Part shown: positions 45,898 to 58,269 of the stretch, piece after piece
How positions within the stretch are numbered: the stretch's first letter is position 1
Layout: every line of letters starts with the position of its first letter
DNA from: Bryum argenteum
Lineage: Eukaryota > Streptophyta > Bryopsida > Bryales > Bryaceae
Reading direction: 5' to 3'
DNA length: 64,000 nucleotides
Assembly (NCBI GenBank): GCA_037043015.1
Contig: CM073323.1
Coordinates: 4,216,001-4,280,000 of the forward strand
Notes under the pieces: model-generated
The model's database searches: none
Seen by the model: the letters and a program-made list of their open reading frames with translations, nothing else
Told to the model about the DNA's origin: nothing
Position numbers and translations under genes: made by a program

Positions 45898-47880
45898 TAT
45901 CGGTTGAGACATCTAGATTCACATGTTTTGTACTTGGTCACATGTTAGTTTCAGTGATTACTGTTATTGTGAGCATATTCTTTTAAAGTTGCATCAGAAT
46001 TGTGAAAGACCACTGCTTTCAACCTCACTGCATGATTCCATATAAGCGTTACCAGTGGAATCTCTTCATGTGTCAAATATTATTTTTAAAAATAATAACT
46101 TACAGAATGTATCCAACAGTGTCCATTGACTACCCATCAAAAGTTAAATTTGAATAATAGAAGCTCAAGTTTGCATCAATTACCGATTCGACTCTATCGA
46201 CCGAGACATCTACATTCACATGTCTCGTACTTAGTCGCGTGCAAGTTTTACTGATCACCGTCTTCGTGACGATATTTTTAAGGAGTTGAATTAGAATTTG
46301 GAAGATCAGTGCTTTCAACGTCAATGCATGCATGATTCGATAGAAGAGTTTACCAGAGGAATCTCTTCATGTGTGAAAGCTACTTTCAACGAATAAGTAC
46401 GTATAGGATGTATTCAACAGTGACCAATTTGAGTGCCTACCAGAAGTCAAATCTGAATCATAAAAGTTAAGGTTCTTATTAGTCACCAATCCGACTCTAT
46501 CGACTGAGACATCTAGATTCCCACGTCTCGCACTGAGTTGCATGCAAGTTTCAGATACTACCATCATCGTGAAGATATTCTTAAAAAGTTGAAACAAAAT
46601 TATGAAAGATCAGGGCCTTCACCCATAGTGCATGTATGATTCAATATCTCAAATCTTATTTTAAAAATACGTACTTATAGAATGTATCCAATGACCATTG
46701 GACTACCCACCACAAGTCAAATTTGAATCATAAAAAGCTCTTGTTTCCATCAGTCATGGATTACACTCTATCACCAAGACATCTAGATTCACATATCTCG
46801 TACAGAGTTGCCCGCAAGTTTCATTAATCATCGTTACGTGAGGATTTAAAAAAAAGTTGAATATGAATTGTGAAAGATCAGCCTTTAACCTCAGTGCATG
46901 TATGATTCGATAAAAGTGTTACCACTAGAATCTTTTCATGTTGAAATTTTACTTTCAAACATAAGTGCTTATACAATATATGCAACAGTCAAGTCAAATT
47001 TGTATCTAAAAGCTCAGATTTCATTAGTCACGGATCCAACTCTATCGATTGAGACATCTAAATTTACATGTCTATTTTTGCAGGCAAGTTTTGGTGGTCT
47101 TTGTCATGGTGAGGATGTTAGAAAGTTGAGTTAAAATCGTGGAAGATGAGTGCTTTTAACGTTGATGCATGGAAGATTTGATAGAACTGTTACCACTTGA
47201 ATCTTTTTGAGTGCCAAAGCTACTTACAAAAAATAAGTACTTATGGAATGTATACTAGATTGAGTGTAATCTTTGGACTACCGATGACAAGTCAAATTTG
47301 AAGTATGAAAGCTGAAGTTTCTCTTGGTCACTGATCCCACTCTATTGACTAAGAAATGTAGATTCACATATCTCGTACTAAGTTGCATGCAAGTTTCAGT
47401 GGTCTTCGTTATCGGGAAGATAATTTATAAAAGTTGAATCACAATTGTGAAAGATTAGTGCTTTGAAGCGAGAGCATGTATGCTTCAATAAAAGCGTTAG
47501 TACTAGAATATTTTCGAGTGTTAAAGTTATTTCCAAAAAATAAGTACTTATAGAATGTATCAACAATGACCATTGAAGTATCCACCAAAAGTCAAATTTG
47601 TATTATACAAACTCAAGTTTTGATTAGTCACCAATCCCACTCTATCGACTTAGACATCTACAATTTACATGTCTCTTAGTAAGTTGCATGCAAGTTTCTC
47701 TGCTCACCGCCAAGTTGTGGATATTTTGAAATAGTTGAATCTAAATCGTGAAAGATCAGTGCTTTCAACATGAGCGCATGTATGATTCGATACAACTGTA
47801 ACCACTCAAATCTTTTCGAGTGTCAAAGTTACATTGAAAAGAACAAATACTTATAGAATGTATCCAAGAGTCATCATTGA
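45898..47880. repeat. 290-bp tandem array, second block (about seven copies)
   Basis: Same unit and same order of blocks as the array at 41770-44133, in the same orientation. Divergence between copies is similar, so the two blocks were one array before the interruption. Confidence 0.88.
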
Positions 47881-48860
47881 ATTGCCCATACAAAGTAAAA
47901 AAGGGCACTGCTTGTAGTTCGTCACCAACTACCGTGTTGGATTTGATAAGACATTTGAATGTTGGTACGAGAAAGGTCATTCTTCGAAGTTGGTAGCACT
48001 TACCAACTGTTGTGTTTAATTTCATCAAAGAATGTAAATTAGAATTCATAAAGGTCATTGTTTGAAGTTCGTCAACAACTACCGTCTTGGATTTGATAAG
48101 ACAATCAAATCTTGTTATAAGAAAGGTCATTGTTTGAAGTAAATAACATTTACAAACTGTTCTCTTGGTTTTCATCATAGAATTAAAATTTGGTTTCAGA
48201 AAGGGCACTGCTTAAAGTTGCTCACCAACTCCAATATAGCCGTGTCGGATCTTATAAGAAGATTGAAACTCGATACAAGAAAGGTTAGTGTTTGAAGTTG
48301 GTGGCACTTTTCAACAATTGTATTGGATTTGATAAGACGATTGAAACTTGCTACGAAAAAAATCACATTTTGAAATTGGTAGCACTTATCAACAATTGAC
48401 CAATTGTCATGGATTTCATCATAGAGTTCAAATCGAATTCTAAAAAGGACATTAATTCAAATAGAATCAAATTGGGTTTTAAAAGGGTGAGTGGTTGAAG
48501 ATTGTAGCTGTTGCAAACCGTGGTGTTGAATTTCTGAAGAGAGTGAAAAGTGGATTCCAAAAAGGTGAGTGTCTCAACTTGGTGTATGTTTCCAACCCTC
48601 CTGTTGGATTTAATAAGATTTTGAGTTTTTGACAAGTGGATTTTTGAAAGGTTGGTGTTTCAAGTTGGCAGTACTTACTAAGTGTCGTGTTAGATTTCAT
48701 AAGACAATTTAATTTGGATTTTGAAAAGCTTAGTATTTGAAGTTGGTATCACTCACTTACTTTTGTCTTAGATTTCATAAAATTTCAAAAACTTAATCTC
48801 AAGACTTAGGTTAGTATTTGAAATCTGCGGCAGTTGCCAACTATCATAGTGAGAATGTTT
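47880..48860. repeat. Degenerate 80-bp tandem repeat, about eleven copies
   Basis: Units contain TTTGAAGTTGGTAGCACTTA, CCAACTGTCGTGTTGGATTT, and CATAAGACAATTGAAATTGG with AAAGGTCA. The GTTGGATTTGATAAGAC core recurs at about 66-117 bp spacing. The same family occurs in the opposite orientation at 51270-51740. Confidence 0.82.
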
Positions 48861-51269
48861 ACTACACCTCTAGAATCAGTAAGTTGTTATTAGTGGAAAC
48901 CAGATTTCAGAGTTTTGGTACTTCAAGCATAGAGTGGTTACCAAGCTCAATTCAAGAATTCAACGACTTAGTGAAGTAAGACTTAAATTTTTTGATTCCT
49001 TATGAGCTGTATATCAATGAATTTTTGATTCTCTATAAACAACATTTAATATAAGTTATGTGACAATAATCAATTTCACTTTTTTTTAAAGAAGTAGTTG
49101 GAGTTTACAATATGTTTTGATGTATTGATTAATGAATCTTTTTGATAGGATGTGCATAGAGTAGCAGGAGAAACAAATTCATTAAGAAAAATCTCATGAC
49201 CTTAATTGGAATCCTTTTGCATTTATTGTGGATTGTGGATTGCTTGAGAATGATACTAATCATGATTGAAATAAACTATATTTTGCTTGCACAAAAATTT
49301 CTTCATAAAGATACAAATATAATTCTTTCGCATAGTATAACTTCTAACTCTAGAAAGATACCAAAATATTTCTTGTCTAAATACTTGTTAAAGTCTAAAG
49401 TTAAAATTAAAGTTTTAGAAATAACAATTTTAGTTGTTAAAAGACACAAGTACAATCATGCAAATGTTTTACTAGAAATGAAAAGAATGACGATTGTAAC
49501 ATGAATCTAATCAAAAAATCGTAAAGGAGGCCTTTTTCTCTTTTTCAATTTTCCTTTTTTCTTATTTGAAAATTTCATTTGATTGTGAATAATAAATATT
49601 TTATCTAATAGTTTGGGTCAAGGTCCTATTAGTGAGTATCAGTTGTATTCTTGTGGATTCTTGTGGAGTATGGACCTATTGAGGAATTTGATATGAATAT
49701 AATCTATGGAGTAAAAATATTAGGAAACTAAGATACATGAGCTTTGTAAGGGTAGGTTTTAAAAAAGAGTATCCAAAGCCTAATGGTATACTGCAACTTT
49801 ATGGTGACTGACCTAATTGTACGTGTGGGGAACTTGAAGGGGCATGTGCAACAATGGGTACGAGACCTTATTGTTCAAAATTTGCTTATTGATTAATATT
49901 TCATTTATAAAATTATTGTTCTTGACTTTCTTTGGTGTGAAGATATTTTTGAGAATTATGCTATCCTTCATCAACTTTAAAATCTAGGATCAAGTACCTC
50001 AGTCACCTCATTGTGTCTAGGATTGTCAAATTTGATTTCTCCTATCTTCAATCAAAATATGCTAAAAGGGAGTATCAAAATAAATGCTCTAGGACACATT
50101 AGCTAAAAGGGAGTCAAAAATTTGGCAATCACTAAACTTGGCCACCTGAGCGATGTGTATGTTGATGGGGCTGGCTCAATGGCAAAGTAGAGTCCCTGTC
50201 GTGCTTGCTAGGGGGAATGCTAGTTGTTACATCGGCCTACAAGGCAGAAGGTTGCTTCTTGGACAACCCTTATTGCCCTTGGCTTGAATGGGGGGGGGGG
50301 GGGCGCTTGTCCCTGCCGGAGGCCTTGGCCTACTCGGCCGCGAGTTCAACGACTGCCCACGCTACGTGGCGACCGCCCTTGGGTTCCACCCGTCCCTCTC
50401 GATTGGTTTGACCGTTGTAAGCCTATCCTAGTCCCGCCACCTCTCTGTAATCTTAATTTGCATAACAAGACTGTGAGTTGCTCCGTGTTGTCTGAGGATT
50501 TAGTAGCTTCTTCATGTTTGGCGGACATAAACCTATGCATATGGTGCATTTAAAAAAAATTGCGTTGCCACCACCACGCGATACTCATCTAGGTACGTTG
50601 CACTAAAACCGCTTTTTCATACCAGAAACTATATTCTAGTAATATGTAGGTGACTTTTAGATGCTAGCAACAAACAACCTTAAGTGGGAGAAAGACAATT
50701 GTATGAGGCAGCCCATGCATTTGCAAAGCTCCTTTTGTAAACTACAAAGTTGCTTGGGTCCTTCCACCTCCTGAGCCCCTACTGTTGACAACGACAAGGG
50801 CGACCCATGGAACTCTTGTGCTTATCACAACCCCACCGTTTTCTCTAACTTCCCTTCACACTCTTGAGGTACCCAACCCGTTTCTACATCACCCTCCTAT
50901 TGCAATTAACAAAAATAGGTGCAATAACATGATTACTTTCGAGAGCTTCATAGTGACGAGGATGTAACTAATCGAAGCTAAAACTGGTCACCATGTTTGC
51001 TAAGTCTTAGTTGTTAGAAGAGCAAGCAAAGGTAGTAAACAATGCGGCAAGCTAGCCATTGCCAATGTCAATTCTAAACTCCTCATTCCGCATTGAAGTT
51101 ACCCAATTCTACTAACTCTCTCAACTTATATGAAAATTAAAGCTTCAAGTGCAGCACTTGATAGAGGATCTCATGTAGTCTTACGATAATTTAATTCATC
51201 AGGCGCTGTTGAACATCCCCATTACCCAGGACACAGATCTTGTAGTGGAATATATTCAAATGTCATAGT
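48861..51269. other. AT-rich DNA, no convincing gene
   Basis: Between the two oppositely oriented 80-bp arrays. The plus frame 49196-49504 (102 codons, Ile/Leu/Lys-rich) has the composition of random AT-rich DNA. A GC-rich island at about 50160-50430, with a run of 15 G near 50290, stands out. It starts with a tRNA-like stretch (GGCTGGCTCAATGGCAAAGT) that resembles an A box, so it could be a SINE remnant, but I see no clear B box. Confidence 0.4.
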
Positions 51270-51740
51270 ACAAGTGCGGGTCTGATGAAATCTAACAAGA
51301 CAATCGGTAAGTGCTACCAACTTTGAAACACTGAGTAGACCTTTCAAGAATCCACTTTTAACAATCTTATGAAATCCAACACGAGAGTTGGTAAGTGCCA
51401 CCAACTCTGACCTTTTTGGAACCCACTCTTCATTATCTCGTAAAATCCAACACGACAGTTGGGTACTTGTTACAAACTTGAAACATTGACCTTTCTTGTA
51501 ACTACTTTTGACTGTCTTATCAAATCCAACATGACAAGTTGGTAACGAACTTCCAACACTAACCTTTTTGGAATCCGATTTCAAATCTAATATGACAGAC
51601 CAGTAAGTAGTACCAACTTGAAGCATTGCCCTTTCTAGAATTCACTTTTGACCGTCTTATGAAATCCACGACGACAAGTTGGTGACGAACTTCAAACACT
51701 CACCTTTCTCAAATCAAATTTTGATTGGCTTAAATGAAAT
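51270..51740. repeat. 80-bp tandem repeat, inverted block (about six copies)
   Basis: Units read ATGAAATCCAACACGACAGT, TGGTAAGTGCCACCAACTT and ACCTTTCTGGAATCCACTTT, the reverse complement of the family at 47880-48860. Spacing is about 65-85 bp. A 134-codon minus frame here lies entirely in the repeat. Confidence 0.85.
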
Positions 51741-52424
51741 CTTTTAACATGCATAATAGCAAAGGCAACTTTTGTTTTGGATTTTCAAACATGAAGCATG
51801 TTTTATAATTGCAAGCCGATTATGTGAAACCGATTATTATTACATTTTTGTGAATTACTTTTTAGATTTCTTTTACATGTTCATGATTTAAATATGAAAC
51901 AACCTTTGAAGATGGAAAATCTTTTGATCCAAGTACCTTTGGTATTAGATTCGCAACAATGCTTTTACATCGAATAGAGTGAAGAAATGGATGATATTGA
52001 GAAGCTATATCCAGATGAAGAGTGATTTGGGAGAAGGCCAGCTCCGCAACTGCAATAGAAGATTTTGCAACGGACCGGAAAGCGCCATTGACCCACCCCT
52101 AAATCCTCTCCCTCGACTCAAGTCGGTCAGCAATGCCGGCGTCGTCCGGACGATGTAACCCGCCGGACCATGCGGACACGGCAATTGACGGTGCCGGCTG
52201 ACTCACCTAAACGCCTCCGTCGGAAACAGACACCCCGCCCACCCCTTTGCTTTCGTATTGCTTTCTGAACTCAAAGACTGTGACTCCTTCCGTTTGTCGA
52301 GCAAATCTCCTCCAAGGTCGACACTGGGTCTCTCACATGGGCATTGAAAGGTGCTCTTGCAGACGTGCTGATTGTCTGATATCGAAATTTCGCTTGCATG
52401 ACCTGAACGAAATCTGAGAGAACG
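51741..52424. other. Spacer with GC-rich patch, no gene
   Basis: AT-rich to 52000, then GC-rich from 52050 to 52260 (for example CCGGACGATGTAACCCGCCG). No recognisable product on either strand. Confidence 0.4.
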
Positions 52425-53010
52425 CTGCCAGATTTGACATTTGAAAGGAAGGTGGAAGCTAAGAAAAAAGAAATGCTGACATGAATGACTCCTCTGATCG
52501 TGGAGCTTTATCACCGTATGTGCAATTGTGTGAGGAGTATGGTAGAGCAGCCAAAAATGGCGCAGTGCCGAAAATGGAGCCCTAGTAATCTTCACTGTCA
52601 CGTACATAATAGTTTCTCCATACAACAGTACCATGTACACGCTGCAAAGATTATATGGCGTCACTTTAGGGCACCATTTTAGGAACACCTATATTTCCAT
52701 CTTTAAAAATTCATTACTTACTGTAGAAGAGTTGAAAAATGATGATTCCACTTGCTCTAGTTTTCTACTAATTTTCCCCATGCACAAAAATTGCTTGCGC
52801 TGGCAACATTCCTGTAGATTTTCTGTGCTGAAAATTGCGCCAGTATAGGACACCTTACCATATTGTATTGTTATTCATACTAAATCGTTGAATGCAAAGT
52901 GAGGGCCCGTTTACACAAGGGTGGACCAACGTTCAGTGAATAATTACTTTTCAACCAATCACATTTGAAGAATCTCACTTTCAACCAATCAAATTTAAGA
53001 TTTCTCATTA
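52425..53010. repeat. Interspersed repeat B, copy 1, split by an insertion
   Basis: Matches 56030-56345 in order: CAGATTTGACATTTGAAAGG, ACATGAATGACTCCT, CGTGGAGCTTTA, GTATTGTTATTCATACT, then ACTTTTCAACCAATCACATT and CAATCAAATTT. The extra DNA at 52541-52859 is absent from the other copy. Identity of the family is unknown. Confidence 0.85.
52541..52859. mobile_element. Probable 319-bp MITE inserted into repeat B
   Basis: Defined by comparison with the uninterrupted copy at 56030-56345. Its ends mirror each other loosely: TATGGTAGAGCAGCC on the left against GGACACCTTACCATA on the right. Blocks inside also mirror (AAAATGGAGCCCTA and TTTAGGGCACCATTTTAGG). Non-coding. Confidence 0.65.
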
Positions 53011-53810
53011 AATTCGTGTCCGGAAGACTTTTCCAAATGTAATGGTAAGTGGCCTTCAACTCGAATATCAATGTGTGCCAATATTTTTCATAACTTGATT
53101 TTGAAAATTTCATCTCTAGGATCTTTTTTAGATCATTGTGCTTGTGAAGTTTTATCAAACTTGATTATATGGATCTTAACCCCTAGAACTCCTTGTGTTT
53201 TTGAGAGTTTGGAATCTCAAACTGCGATTTTCTACCTCTATGCAATCCTTGGGTATAAACCAATTATTCTAGCTTTTTCTAAACTTTTAACTGTAAAATC
53301 TTATATCCGAGTCTATTTTATTTTTTCTTTTGTAAAATCATAACATCCAAAGTCTAGGCCTTGTTTGGGAGACATTGTCTTCATGGTGCAAAGGAGGATT
53401 TGAGTATTGTAACTTTGTAATTTTTGGTTACATTTTTTTCCATGTAGATAAATCTGTTGGGTACGCACATGCAAAATTTTAGAAACTAACTTCGCTTTCT
53501 TGTCCTCAATGGAAATTTTTTTTTGGTGGAAGGTCTAAAAACAACATTACAATAAAACATGCATCACGTTAAACATATTTGATTCAAAAACAAATGGAAC
53601 GGTGAATAGGTGCATCTAGGAATTTTTGAATTTTAGAGTTTGACAAATTTTGAAAGGGAAAATTGAAAAATTACTAGAAATTGTGAAGATTGTTTTGACA
53701 TTTTTGAAGGCTGCTCTTGTAAAATCATTAAACTTTGTGACTTGAGTCACTTTGGAATTTAAGAAGTGATTTGGTTATGATCATAATTTTTGAAAAAAAT
53801 AATTTTATCT
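53011..53810. other. AT-rich spacer
   Basis: No gene. Weak similarity of 53050-53150 and 53600-53780 to the arms of the foldback element near 60200-60620 (TTTGTGACTTGAGTCACTTTG, GGCTGCTCTTGTAAAATCAT) suggests an old relative of that element. Confidence 0.45.
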
Positions 53811-55409
53811 ATATATAAATATATAAAAGAATACGATTACCTGCTAGCGATCCTTTTCCGGTTGTCCGACCTGATGCAGCCGGTTTTCTCTGTTTGCCCT
53901 TGGTGATCCTTCGCGGTGGTAGGGTGGTTTGCTCATGAAAGTATACACGGTATGAAGAGTTTTAAAGATTTTGAAGGATTTCCGCAGGTGGTACTTGATG
54001 GCTATTAAGAATTATTAAATCTTATTAATATAACAAGAGTTGAAGGGACAAGGAATGTGGAACATGTAAAATGGAGCAAAGTAAGGAGTAAAGAGGAGAT
54101 CAACGGAACATGGAACAAGAACTAGGAATTGGGCACGGAGAATGGGAACAAAAACAAATAATGAGAACCATGAATGTATGATAGGAATAGGGAACAAATT
54201 GTGGAAATCGGGAACAAATGATGAAACCAAGAAGGGAAATTGGGGGATGGCCGGATGGGGGAGCCGGAATCGGGAACAAAGGATGGAAACCATGAATGGG
54301 AAATTAGAGGTTGGGAGTGATTAATAAAGAAAAAGAAAATGGGGAACTAGAATAGAACAGAGGACAACTGGGAAGTAGGGATCCATGGAATGAAGGATAT
54401 CCTAAAATTCTTATAAAGCAAGGAGATACAATCAACGAGAGAATCAAGGATAGGGGTCAGTTCTTGAGGAGCACCAAATAAAAAGCTCATCCATCGGGAT
54501 GAGGGAGAGAAATTAATCAAAGACATGCATGGTCATGGCCATTATGAGTTGGTCATGTATACACGACATGAAGAGTAACTGTTCTAAAGATTTTGAAGAG
54601 TTCTCTAAATGGTATGTAGTATTGTGGTTGTTATTAAGAGTTTATTAGATCCCAATAATAAAAATACAAGGAGTTAAAGAGGACAAGGAATATGGAATAT
54701 AAAAATGGGAGCAAAGAAAGAGTCACTTGAGGGGAGATCAAGGGAACATCGGAGGGGAACCAGGAATCGAGATTAAAGGATAAGAATTACGAAAGGAGGA
54801 TGAGAATTACGAAAGGAGGATGAGAACTACTAACAAATAATGAGAACCAAGAACGAATGATGGGAACTACATACAAATGATGGAAACTAGGAACAAATGA
54901 CGGAAACCAAAAAGGAAAGTTGTTGAAATACAAAAGAAATGATGAGAACGGGGAACGGGCCAAAGCATGGGTAACCCAGAAAAAGGGAACGTAGGACATG
55001 CTATAAATCTTAAAAAGTAGGAAGACCATTTACGAGGGAACCGAGGATAGGGTGTAGTTTTTGAAGAGCACCAAATAAAGTGCTTCCCCATGAGACGAGG
55101 GGAACTTACTCACCAATTAATTGAATACTATTTTTATTTTATTTTTTGTCCAAAGGACATCGGTATATAGAAGTCCTAACCTATATCCTTCGGACTAGGA
55201 CATCAAAAAGGGCCGATCAATTCTTTTTTGTAAATCACGTAAAAAACTAAAATTTTTAACTCAGGTATAAAAAGAAATACGTAGTTGGAGAATTCTCAAT
55301 AGGGTATAATTATTTTTTATACCTAGGTATGGATTTTTTACATGTTTTCATAAATTTCGATCTTACCTTTTTGATGTCCGTGTCCGGAGGACACGGGTTA
55401 GGACTTGTA
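53811..55409. repeat. 1.6 kb interspersed repeat, copy 2
   Basis: Same orientation and internal order as 21650-23263, with only scattered single-base changes, a few short indels, a duplicated ATTACGAAAGGAGGATGAGA near 54786, and a short mixed A/T tract in place of the 53-T run. The inverted-repeat module occupies 55171-55406. Flanking DNA outside the stated limits is unrelated to that of copy 1. Confidence 0.9.
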
Positions 55410-56029
55410 CATATTTAAGTAACTTAAGTCCAAGCCTAACAACATCATATATTTGTATTTGTATGATCAATTGTCGCCTTGTAGGATTTTGATTTTGTGG
55501 CTAATGAGCACTAATGGATGTGTTGGTGAGCACAAAACCTTTCAAAGTATGGGAAGACCTCACTAACTCATCCGTACATGAGGAGAGAATTTGGTTCTAG
55601 GTTGGTGTTAGTGATATTTTTATCTCATAAAATTACTGTGTATGTAGATTTACGAATGAAACTATTTTTCCAATGACTATCGACTTGAATGGATTATGAT
55701 AAATACTTTAAGGCAATTACTTTTGGGGTTGTTTCAATTGTGTGATTGATTTGCTCAATGATGTATGACTTATACATATGAACTTGTCATAACTCACAAT
55801 CAATGTGAAATATATATCTAGTTTAGATTATGCTAAGAATATGCCAAGGTCAAAGGTGATGTGGCTCAATGAGATACAACATCACAATTATAAATTTAAG
55901 GAAGCCACTTGATAAAAATACAACACTTACACAATTTTGTTTTTCAACTTCTGACAACAAGGATCATGGTGGTTTTGAAGAATGAACCACGACCTTATTT
56001 TATCTTTTACTATAGCCAACAAGGTGAGG
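55410..56029. other. AT-rich spacer, nothing recognised
   Basis: No gene-like frame, no repeat seen. Confidence 0.5.
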
Positions 56030-56345
56030 GGACGGTGTCAGATTTGACATTTGAAAGGAAGGTGGAAGTTTGCTGCACACACGCGTGACAAAAAAGAAAT
56101 TGCGGACATGAATGACTCCTGTCTATCCTGGGACCGTGGAGCTTTACCAGTGTATGTGCAAAGTATGACAGTATGTGTATTGTTATTCATACTCCATCAT
56201 TGAACATCTGCTTGATAACTAATGCAAACTGAGGGCCGGTTTACACTATAGTAAAGAAATCCACCGCTCACTGAAGAATTTACTTTTCAACCAATCACAT
56301 TTGAAGAGTCTTACTTTCAAGCAATCAAATTTGAGATTTCTTGTT
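56030..56345. repeat. Interspersed repeat B, copy 2
   Basis: Uninterrupted relative of 52425-53010; the shared blocks are given in that entry. It has about 20 extra bases (TTGCTGCACACACGCGTGAC) near its left third. Confidence 0.82.
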
Positions 56346-56379
56346 ACTTTCTTGGCGGAAGACTTCTCCAATATAATGC

Positions 56380-57240
56380 AAAGTTGCAAACCGGCCTTCA
56401 AACAACCTTACCTTATCTTTTGTTGCCAACACCAAGGACCATGGTTTTAAGCAATACCAAGAGCCTTAGCTTAGCTTCTATTGTTAACATTAAGGAAGGT
56501 GGTTTTCATTATCAAAACAACCTTATTGTAACTCTTGCTGTGGATAAGAAGGAAGATTGTTTTTGTCATAATCACCAACTCCCTAACTCCCTTTGCATAA
56601 ATCTCGTTGTCAAAAGTAAAGACGGTGGCTTTCAAAATTTCCAACACCCTTACCTTATCTTTTGCTGTTGATAGCAAAGACAATAGCTTAAAATAATCAC
56701 TTGCAACCTTACCCTATGTATTGATGACAATAGCAAGGAAGTTGACTTTGAAAAATCACCAACGACTAGAACCTTAATTCTTGTTGTTAAATTAAGTTAA
56801 AGAAAATTGCTTGCAAAAATCACCAACACCCTTACCTTATCCCTTGTTGTTGAAGCAAGTTAAGGACAGTTGCTTGCAAGAATCACCAACAACCTAACAT
56901 TATCTCTTGCTGACGATAGCAAAAAAGGTGACTTTGAAAAATCACCAAAGTCAAGAATCTTATCGCTTGTTGTTAAAAGCAAGTTAAGGACAATTGCTTG
57001 CAAAAATCACCAATACCCTTCTCGTATCCCTTGTTGTTGAAGCAAGTTAAGGACAACTGAAATCACCAACAACCTTACGTTATCTCTTGCTGTAGATAGC
57101 AAGGATGGTGACATTTAGAAATCACCAACAACCTTACCTTATCTCTTGCTGCCTTCAAGAAGGACACAGGTTTCAGCAATTACAACCATATGACCTTATT
57201 TTTTGCAATAAAAATTGAGGTTGGTGATTGTGAACAATAC
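56380..57240. repeat. Degenerate 60-bp tandem repeat
   Basis: Units contain AATCACCAACAACCTTACCT, TATCTCTTGCTGTTGATAGC and AAGGAAGGTGACTTTGAAA. At least twelve copies of varied length lie at about 55-75 bp spacing. Open frames in it (56384-56671) have no other support. Confidence 0.82.
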
Positions 57241-58269
57241 CATATATTGAGAAATTAATAAAAGTGGCTATAAAAAATGACCATTTTATTGTAATTGATA
57301 GCAATAACATTTGTTTTAAACAACAACCTAACCTTATTTTCTGCAATCAAACAACTATGACACTCGGTGTTAAAATCAACCTTAACTTATTCAATGGGCA
57401 ACAAAGATGGTGGTTGTCAACAATGTCCATATTAAAAATGATTGACACTTAAAGAATGGATTTGGACAATAAAGCTCTTGATATCTTCAATAGATAGTAA
57501 TGACATGTGCTATGAACAACAATCTTGTAACTAACAATAACTTTGTGCAATGTATGCGACGAGTTATTAAAGAATTATAAAAATTTGACTAACATCTTAC
57601 TTTTTGCAATCATAAATAATAAATAATGGCAATTATTGCAACAATTAGCATAAAGTATTGCCCAAGCCTTAAAAATTTATCACTTCTTATCTAACCATTG
57701 TCAAAGTGTCTACATATACTTACGTACAATTGTAAAATCCAAAGATTGTTTTGCTATATAAATGTAAAAGTATTTGTATCTCTCATTTTCCCCCTATGAA
57801 CTATGAAGCATCCTTAGTAGACACATCATTGCAAATCTTATGTCAAAAGTATTTGGATCGAAAATCTTCCAACTAAAAAGTTGTTGAGAATCATTTAAGA
57901 ATTATAGTAATGCTGAAAACTTTATAGAATGTTGAATTGAATTTCACATAATTGGCTTGCAATGGTAAAACATGCCCAATGTTTGAAATCCGAAAACAAC
58001 AATTTTCTTCACTACGATGCATTTCATTTGTTCATACTTCATTGCATAAATTTACAATTTTATTATAAAAACTAGCCCTTATTTGAGACCCCACCTAAGT
58101 AGATTTGTCCAACACGGAGTCGAAATAAAAAAATATGACTCTTCAAAGGTTCTGCCTCCCATTGAAAATGTTGTTTTTTTGACAATATGAGGAGATGTCT
58201 GAAATTCTGAAAAATGTAAATTTGAGTTTATATAATTGACTTGCAATGGTAAAATATGCCCCATGCTTG
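57241..58269. other. AT-rich DNA, no gene
   Basis: Continues as weakly repetitive AT-rich DNA with CAACAATCTT-like motifs to about 57600, then featureless. Confidence 0.45.

Noticed and set aside
50159-50250. tRNA gene or tRNA-derived SINE
   Set aside because: GGCTGGCTCAATGGCAAAGT resembles an A box, but I found no B box, no cloverleaf and no clear end, so I only note it.
41770-57240. CRISPR-like array
   Set aside because: Repeats are long, diverged and head to tail without unique spacers of uniform length, and the genome is eukaryotic.
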